NCBI GenBank assembly: GCA_041648735.1
Contig: JBAZOO010000055.1
Location: forward strand, 1-9,896
Origin: JBAZOO01 sp041648735
GTDB taxonomy: Bacteria; Verrucomicrobiota; Lentisphaeria; Oligosphaerales; CAITYL01
DNA length: 9,896 nucleotides
Direction of reading: 5' to 3'
Below are positions 6,631 to 9,896 of the stretch, piece after piece; position 1 is the stretch's first letter, and each line of letters begins with the position of its first letter. Made by a program: the position numbers and the translations under genes. Below the pieces are notes generated by a model, which worked only from the letters and a program-made list of their open reading frames with translations, made no database searches and was not told where the DNA came from.

Positions 6631-6761
6631 TGGAGTTCACGCTTCAGCGTGGGAGCGGAAAGCGCCCCCCGTTGGTGTCCAGCCTTTAGGCTGCGGCTTT
6701 CCGGTCCCAGGCTAAAGCCTGGACACCAACTTTCGAATCCCACGCTGAAGCGTGAACTCCA
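6631..6761. repeat. nested inverted repeat made of self-complementary arms
   Basis: The outer arms (6631-6654 and 6738-6761) are perfect 24-bp reverse complements. The inner arms (6671-6693 and 6708-6730) are 23 bp with two differences. Every arm also folds on itself: CACGCT-TC-AGCGTG (6638-6651, and 6741-6754) and CAGCC-TTTA-GGCTG (6680-6693) or CAGGC-TAAA-GCCTG (6708-6721). The two differences between the inner arms are a C/G swap and its partner, which keeps the small hairpin intact. The elements resemble widespread intergenic repeats I recall from PVC-group genomes. Confidence 0.85.
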
Positions 6762-6793
6762 ACCCGGGCCCAACCGCCGCCCGCTGAAGGCGC

Positions 6794-6809
6794 GGCCCCC
6801 AGCGGGGCC
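6794..6809. repeat. GGCCCC-CAGC-GGGGCC hairpin
   Basis: This perfect 6-bp stem has a CAGC loop. It shares the CCCCAGCGGGG core with the hairpin at 6866-6882, so the two are probably members of one palindrome family. Confidence 0.6.
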
Positions 6810-6820
6810 AGGGAATAAAG

Positions 6821-6840
6821 CCCCCGGCTTCAGCCGGGGG
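6821..6840. repeat. 9-bp GC-rich palindrome with TC loop
   Basis: CCCCCGGCT (6821-6829) pairs with AGCCGGGGG (6832-6840). The central GCTTCAGC is the same as in the CACGCTTCAGCGTG arms upstream. There is no T run after it on either strand, so I do not call it a terminator. Confidence 0.65.
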
Positions 6841-6865
6841 TCTGGGGGTTCCGCAGGGTTGAATT

Positions 6866-6882
6866 GCGCCCCAGCGGGGCGC
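6866..6882. repeat. GCGCCCC-AGC-GGGGCGC hairpin
   Basis: This perfect 7-bp stem with a 3-nt loop closes the palindrome cluster. It shares its core with the hairpin at 6794-6809. Confidence 0.6.
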
Positions 6883-6940
6883 GAGTGCTGGCCGTTCCCC
6901 GAGGCGCTGGACGGCAAAAAAACGTCACCCGCGCCCCGAA

Positions 6941-7090
6941 ATGCGCGAGCCGCTGGCCTGGGCAAAAGAAAACCGCGACGCCTTGCGCAACGCCTGGAAG
7001 GAGGGCAACCCATGAAAAACATCCCGTTCCCCCACGCCCTTTCCCTGACCGCTGCCTCGCCACCCTGCCGCCAACCATGCCGGCGTGCTT
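6941..7090 (+). pseudogene. possible relic of a gene-gene junction
   Basis: A short frame starting at 6941 reads MREPLAWAKENRDALRNAWK and then EGNP before a TGA at 7013-7015. That stop overlaps an ATG at 7012 (ATGA), which is preceded by a perfect AAGGAGG (6998-7004) with 7-nt spacing. The following frame begins MKNIPFPHAL but then runs through the antisense of a terminator and a tRNA to 7242, so it is not a real intact gene. The upstream peptide looks protein-like and faintly resembles the C-terminal ends of small DUF4160-type proteins. I take this as a decayed operon fragment. Chance is a real alternative. Confidence 0.25.
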
Positions 7091-7146
7091 GGCTGAGCAC
7101 GGAACGGAATGTGGCCTTTATGTGGCTCTTTCGAGCTTCGGAACAT

Positions 7147-7188
7147 AAAGAAAAACGGCACCGCATGGGGTTCCATGAAGTGCCGTTT
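7147..7188 (-). terminator. intrinsic terminator after fabG-tRNA
   Basis: On the minus strand AAACGGCAC (pairing 7180-7188 with 7153-7161) forms a 9-bp stem that continues inward, after a 2-nt mismatch, into CATGG/CCATG with a 4-nt loop. It is followed by TTTTTCTTT (7155-7147). This is a strong Rho-independent terminator ending the fabG-tRNA unit, 10 nt after the tRNA 3' end. Confidence 0.88.
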
Positions 7189-7198
7189 GAGCTTGGAT

Positions 7199-7274
7199 TG
7201 GTGGGCCTGCCCGGATTTGAACCGAGAACCAAGGGATTATGAGTCCCCTGCTCTGACCGTTGAGCTACAGGCCC
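7199..7274 (-). tRNA. tRNA with CAU anticodon, probably tRNA-Ile2 (lysidine type)
   Basis: The 76-nt cloverleaf is complete. It has acceptor GGGCCTG/CAGGCCC, D-arm GCTC/GAGC, anticodon stem GGGGA/TCCCT around loop CTCATAA, T-arm CTCGG-TTCAAAT-CCGGG, discriminator A and an encoded CCA end. The CAU anticodon fits elongator Met, initiator Met or Ile2. The first acceptor pair G1-C72 excludes the usual initiator form. C4-G69 and C5-G68 are the pairs known to be recognised by TilS in E. coli tRNA-Ile2, and the ACTCATAATC...CTTGGT context matches that tRNA better than elongator Met. It lies 14 nt after fabG, so it is probably cotranscribed and processed out. Confidence 0.93.
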
Positions 7275-7288
7275 GGAAAGGGGGCGCC

Positions 7289-8038
7289 TCAGAGGCCGCC
7301 AGTGACCTCCAGGGTCTCGCCGGTGATGTAGGCCGCCTCGCGGCTGGCCAGGAAAAGCACGGCGTAGGCGACCTCCTCCGGCCGGCCAAAACGCTGGAGC
7401 GGGACGCCGCGGCGGTATTCGGCGGCCTGCTCGGGCGGCAGGTCGGCGATGAGGTCGGTCTCGATGAAGCCGGGGGAGACGCAGTTGACAGTGATGCCGC
7501 GCTTGGCGACCTCCTTGGAGAGGGAGCGGGTCAGGGCGGCCTGGCCGGCCTTGGCGGCGGCGTAGTTGGCCTGGCCGGCAAAGCCGAACTTGCCGGAGGG
7601 GGAGGTGATGGCGATGATGCGGCCGTAGCGTTCGCCGGACATGAGCATCACCGCAAACTTGCTCATGTTGTAGGTGCCGTTGAGGTTGGTGGCAATGACG
7701 CTCTGCCAGTCGCCGGGAGACATCATGCCGAGGACGCTGTCGCGGCGGATGCCGGCGTTGTTGACCAGCACGTGGAGCTTTTCGCCGCGGTCCAGCAGCC
7801 GCTTGTAGAAGGCTTCGACGGCGGCGTAGTCGGCGACGTCGAAGCAGGTGAGTTCGAGGCGGGCGGCCGCTTCGCCCGCCGCCAGCTTGAGCGCCTCGGC
7901 GGCGGCCTCGTTGCCGGCGTAGGTGGCCATGACCTTGGCGGCACCGGCATGGAGGAAGGCGAGGACGATGGCGCGGCCGATGCCCCGGGTGCCCCCGGTG
8001 ACGATGACCGTCTGTCCGGCAAAGTCGAAATGGGTCAT
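7289..8038 (-). CDS. fabG: 3-oxoacyl-ACP reductase-like short-chain dehydrogenase
   Basis: This 249-aa classical SDR is closest in appearance to FabG, which reduces 3-oxoacyl-ACP with NADPH in fatty-acid synthesis. The nucleotide-binding TGGTRGIG is at 14-21 and NNAG at 93-96. The catalytic set is N118, S146, Y159 and K163 (NYAAAKAG). SPGFIETD at 188-195 and the closing VTGGL are typical FabG features. I chose the start at 8038 because AGGAG/GAGGAG lies just upstream. The longer frame from 8098 adds 20 residues of unrelated composition. No other fatty-acid genes are adjacent, so the substrate could also be another 3-keto compound. It is followed by the tRNA gene and a terminator, and is divergent from the phosphofructokinase. 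Confidence 0.88.
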   Translation of the reverse strand: MTHFDFAGQTVIVTGGTRGIGRAIVLAFLHAGAAKVMATYAGNEAAAEALKLAAGEAAARLELTCFDVADYAAVEAFYKRLLDRGEKLHVLVNNAGIRRDSVLGMMSPGDWQSVIATNLNGTYNMSKFAVMLMSGERYGRIIAITSPSGKFGFAGQANYAAAKAGQAALTRSLSKEVAKRGITVNCVSPGFIETDLIADLPPEQAAEYRRGVPLQRFGRPEEVAYAVLFLASREAAYITGETLEVTGGL

Positions 8039-8280
8039 GGGCTCCTCTCCTGCTCCGGTTCCGGTCGCGGGCCGCCCGCCAAGCCGAGCCGGAACCATGC
8101 GCCCCAGAGGTCGCGGAGGAAGCCGCGGAGTGCGGTTCCTGAATGGCTCAGGCTGGTGGCGGGAGTGGGAATATAGTGCCGGAACCGCGGCGGTTCACGG
8201 GGCGGGGGAGCGGTTATAGTAAACCCTTCGCTGGACTGGCCGCCACGCCGGCCCGGCATGCGATCCGGCAGGAGAACGTC
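8039..8280. promoter_or_regulatory. divergent intergenic region with GGTTCC/GGAACC repeats
   Basis: This 242-nt region must hold promoters for both fabG (minus) and pfk (plus). TATAGT at 8215-8220 is a possible -10 for pfk, with TTCACG (8194-8199) a weak -35 at 15-nt spacing. A second TATAGT lies at 8172-8177. The palindrome core GGTTCC recurs: CCGGTTCCGG at 8055-8064, CCGGAACC at 8089-8096, GCGGTTCC at 8132-8139 and GGAACCGC at 8181-8188. The first two and the last two can pair as stems. Confidence 0.35.
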
Positions 8281-9594
8281 ATGAACCCGCTTGAATTGGC
8301 CACTTTCGACTTTTCCGTCCCCCAACTGGGCGCGCCGACGCTGCGCTCCCCCTTGCGGCATGCGACCTTTGTCGGCCCCCAGAACCGGATTTCCTACTAC
8401 TCCGATCCACGGATCATGGATGAAATCCGCGCCGCGGGCAAGCCGTTGCCGGCCTTCGTGGAGGCGGGCCCGAGCGAACGGATCTTCCATGACCCGGCCT
8501 GGACGCGGGCGGCGATCGTCACCTGTGGCGGGCTCTGCCCCGGCATCAACAACGTCATCAAGACGCTGGTGACCACGCTGTACGAGTCCTACGGCGTCAA
8601 CAATGTCTTCGGCATCCGCAACGGCTACCGCGGCCTGAACCCGGACTACCACCTGGAGCCGGTGCATCTCGACCCCGACATCGTCGACACCATCCACGAG
8701 AGCGGCGGCTCGTTCCTCGGCTCCTCGCGCGGCCAGCAGGACACGGAGGTGCTCATCCGCACCCTCGACCGGCTGCGGCTGAACATCCTCTTCACCATCG
8801 GTGGCGACGGCACCCAGCGGGCGGCGGCCGAGCTGGCCATGGCCGCCATCGAGCGCAAGCTGCCGATCAGCGTGGTCGGCGTGCCCAAGACCATCGACAA
8901 CGACATTGATTTCATGGACCAGACCTTCGGCTTCGGCACGGCGGTGGCGGCGACGACGCCGATCATCAGTTGCGCCCACGCCGAGTGCAAGGGCGCGGCC
9001 AACGGGATCAGCATCGTCCGGCTGATGGGGCGCGACTCCGGCTTCATCGCCGCCTACGCGACGCTGGCCAACCCGGTGGCCAACTTCTGCCTGGTCCCGG
9101 AAGTCCCCTTCGAGCTGGAGGGTGAGCACGGGCTGCTGGCCTCCCTCGAACGCCGGCTCAAGGTCAAGGACCACGCCCTGCTGATCGTCGCCGAAGGCGC
9201 CGGCCAGGAGTTGATGCCGAAGGGGGAGACGCTGAAGGACGCCTCCGGCAACGTGCTGCACCACGACATCGGCCCGTTCCTGCGCGACCGCATCCACCAC
9301 CACCTCTCCAGCCGCGGCATTGACCACGCCCTGCGCTACTTCGACCCGAGCTACCTGATCCGCGGCATTCCGGCGCAGGGCACCGACGCAATTTTCTGCC
9401 ACCACTTGGCGGAGAACGCGGTGCATGCGGCGATGGCGGGCAAGACGGCGGTGGTCGTCGGCCACTGGCACAACAGCTTCACCTTGGTGCCGATCTCCCT
9501 GGCCACGAACCAGCGGCGGCGGATTGACCCGGCCAGCCAGCTCTGGCAGAGCGTCCTCGCCGTCACCCAGCAGCGGGTCTACGAACAACCCTGA
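8281..9594 (+). CDS. pfkA: ATP-dependent 6-phosphofructokinase (long, PKTIDND type)
   Basis: This 437-aa protein of the phosphofructokinase family phosphorylates fructose 6-phosphate in glycolysis. GGLCPG (83-88) and GGDGT (174-178) form the nucleotide site; glycine at 177 rather than aspartate indicates ATP rather than pyrophosphate as donor. PKTIDND (202-208) carries the catalytic aspartate, and MGRDSGFIA (249-257) is the sugar-phosphate segment. The length and the PKTIDND form fit the group of ATP enzymes related to PPi-PFKs (plant-type and some bacterial), not the short E. coli PfkA with PGTIDND. I chose ATG 8281 because AGGAG lies 6 nt upstream. The frame extends to 8143 without a better start. 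It is divergent from fabG and is followed by a repeat region with no clear terminator. Confidence 0.92.
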   Translation: MNPLELATFDFSVPQLGAPTLRSPLRHATFVGPQNRISYYSDPRIMDEIRAAGKPLPAFVEAGPSERIFHDPAWTRAAIVTCGGLCPGINNVIKTLVTTLYESYGVNNVFGIRNGYRGLNPDYHLEPVHLDPDIVDTIHESGGSFLGSSRGQQDTEVLIRTLDRLRLNILFTIGGDGTQRAAAELAMAAIERKLPISVVGVPKTIDNDIDFMDQTFGFGTAVAATTPIISCAHAECKGAANGISIVRLMGRDSGFIAAYATLANPVANFCLVPEVPFELEGEHGLLASLERRLKVKDHALLIVAEGAGQELMPKGETLKDASGNVLHHDIGPFLRDRIHHHLSSRGIDHALRYFDPSYLIRGIPAQGTDAIFCHHLAENAVHAAMAGKTAVVVGHWHNSFTLVPISLATNQRRRIDPASQLWQSVLAVTQQRVYEQP

Positions 9595-9618
9595 GCGTCC
9601 CGGCGGCGGCGGCGCCCA

Positions 9619-9896
9619 GAATTCGCCTGTCCCCCAACTCCCAGCCGTTGGCGACGGGAACGTGGCACAGGCATTCCTGTCTGTGGGCTTGGGGAAATGC
9701 CACCGGGGCAAGCCGCCGGCGAGTTTCGAGTTTCGAGCGCGAGCGCGAGCGCGAGCGCGGATGCGCCGGAATTCGCCTGTCCCCAACTCCCAGCCGTTGG
9801 CGACGGGAACGTGGCACAGACATTCCTGTCTGTGGGCTTGGGGAAATGCCACCGGGGCAAGCCGCCCGCGAGTTTCGAGTTTCGAGCGCGAGCGCG
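9619..9896. repeat. tandem repeat of about 150 bp, two copies (second cut by the window edge)
   Basis: Copy 1 is 9619-9768 and copy 2 starts at 9769 with the same GAATTCGCCTGTCCCC. Over the 128 bases seen of copy 2 there are only three differences: one C indel, one G/A and one G/C. Each copy contains a hairpin (CACAGRCA-TTCC-TGTCTGTG at 9666-9685 and 9815-9834), a GTGGCA/TGCCAC outer pair, two GAGTTTC heptamers, and then GAGCGC hexamers (four in copy 1 at 9735-9758). No open frame or transposase belongs to it. Confidence 0.9.

Larger units (their letters stand above)
6335..7146. other. long gene-free region with promoter, palindrome mosaic and relic
   Basis: No convincing intact gene is present in these 812 nt. 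The part next to the MetH-like start holds the candidate promoter and palindrome. Positions 6631-6882 are dominated by palindromic repeats. Positions 6941-7090 hold what may be the relic of a gene junction. Long open frames here on both strands result from high GC and read through palindromes and the tRNA gene, so they are not believable proteins. Confidence 0.6.

Noticed and set aside
6631..6761. Insertion sequence ends
   Set aside because: The inverted arms enclose only about 80 bp with no transposase and no evident target duplication. A palindromic repeat fits better.
6821..6840. Intrinsic terminator
   Set aside because: The stem is strong but no T run follows on either strand.
6631..6882. 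CRISPR array
   Set aside because: The repeats are inverted and differ in sequence. There are no equal-length spacers and no cas genes.
6558..7242. Long open frames on both strands through the repeat region
   Set aside because: They read through perfect palindromes and, on the plus strand, through the tRNA. The peptides are mirror-image repeats, not proteins.
7109..8176. 355-codon open frame on the plus strand
   Set aside because: It crosses the terminator and the tRNA gene and is antisense to fabG.
8035..9852. 605-codon open frame on the minus strand
   Set aside because: It is antisense to the phosphofructokinase and runs through both copies of the tandem repeat, giving repeated peptide segments. 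It is a by-product of GC content.

Overview
The window is high-GC bacterial DNA with seven protein-coding genes, one tRNA gene and an unusually heavy load of intergenic palindromes and repeats. A nickel carbon monoxide dehydrogenase with its maturation ATPases points to an anaerobe using CO/CO2 chemistry (Wood-Ljungdahl type). Intergenic elements of the 'GGTGTCC-hairpin', 'CACGCTTCAGCGTG' and 'GCCCCAGCGGGGC' kind remind me of genomes of the Planctomycetes-Verrucomicrobia-Lentisphaerae group. That placement is inference from recall, not a computed assignment.

Layout. Positions 1-477 have no gene but several stem-loops, including an inverted pair of the same 13-bp hairpin. From 6334 down to 478, on the minus strand, five genes run in one direction and probably form one operon. 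In transcription order they are: a stand-alone homocysteine-methyltransferase domain protein (MetH N-terminal module type), a UroD/MtaA/MetE-like zinc methyltransferase, two CooC-type nickel-insertion ATPases overlapping by ATGA, and the CODH catalytic subunit CooS. The gaps after the first and second genes each carry a copy of the same short repeat. One copy contains the stop codon of the UroD-like gene.

Positions 6335-7146 hold the presumed operon promoter, a 12-bp palindrome, a mosaic of nested palindromic elements (6631-6882) and a possible gene relic (6941-7090). On the minus strand, 8038-7147 is a fabG-like reductase, a CAU-anticodon tRNA (probably tRNA-Ile2) 14 nt after it, and a strong intrinsic terminator. 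A divergent intergenic region (8039-8280) separates this from a plus-strand ATP-dependent 6-phosphofructokinase of the GGDGT/PKTIDND type. The window ends in a tandem repeat of about 150 bp (9619-9896, cut by the edge).

How the genes may work together. CooS interconverts CO and CO2, and the two CooC proteins supply nickel-dependent maturation. The two methyltransferases would move methyl groups to or from thiols or corrinoids, which is what a methyl branch feeding a CODH/acetyl-CoA synthase would need. No acetyl-CoA synthase, corrinoid protein, CooF ferredoxin or corrinoid activator lies in the window, so this link is a hypothesis from gene order. The most noteworthy observations are this compact CODH/methyltransferase operon and the repeat elements, some of which show base changes that preserve their hairpins.
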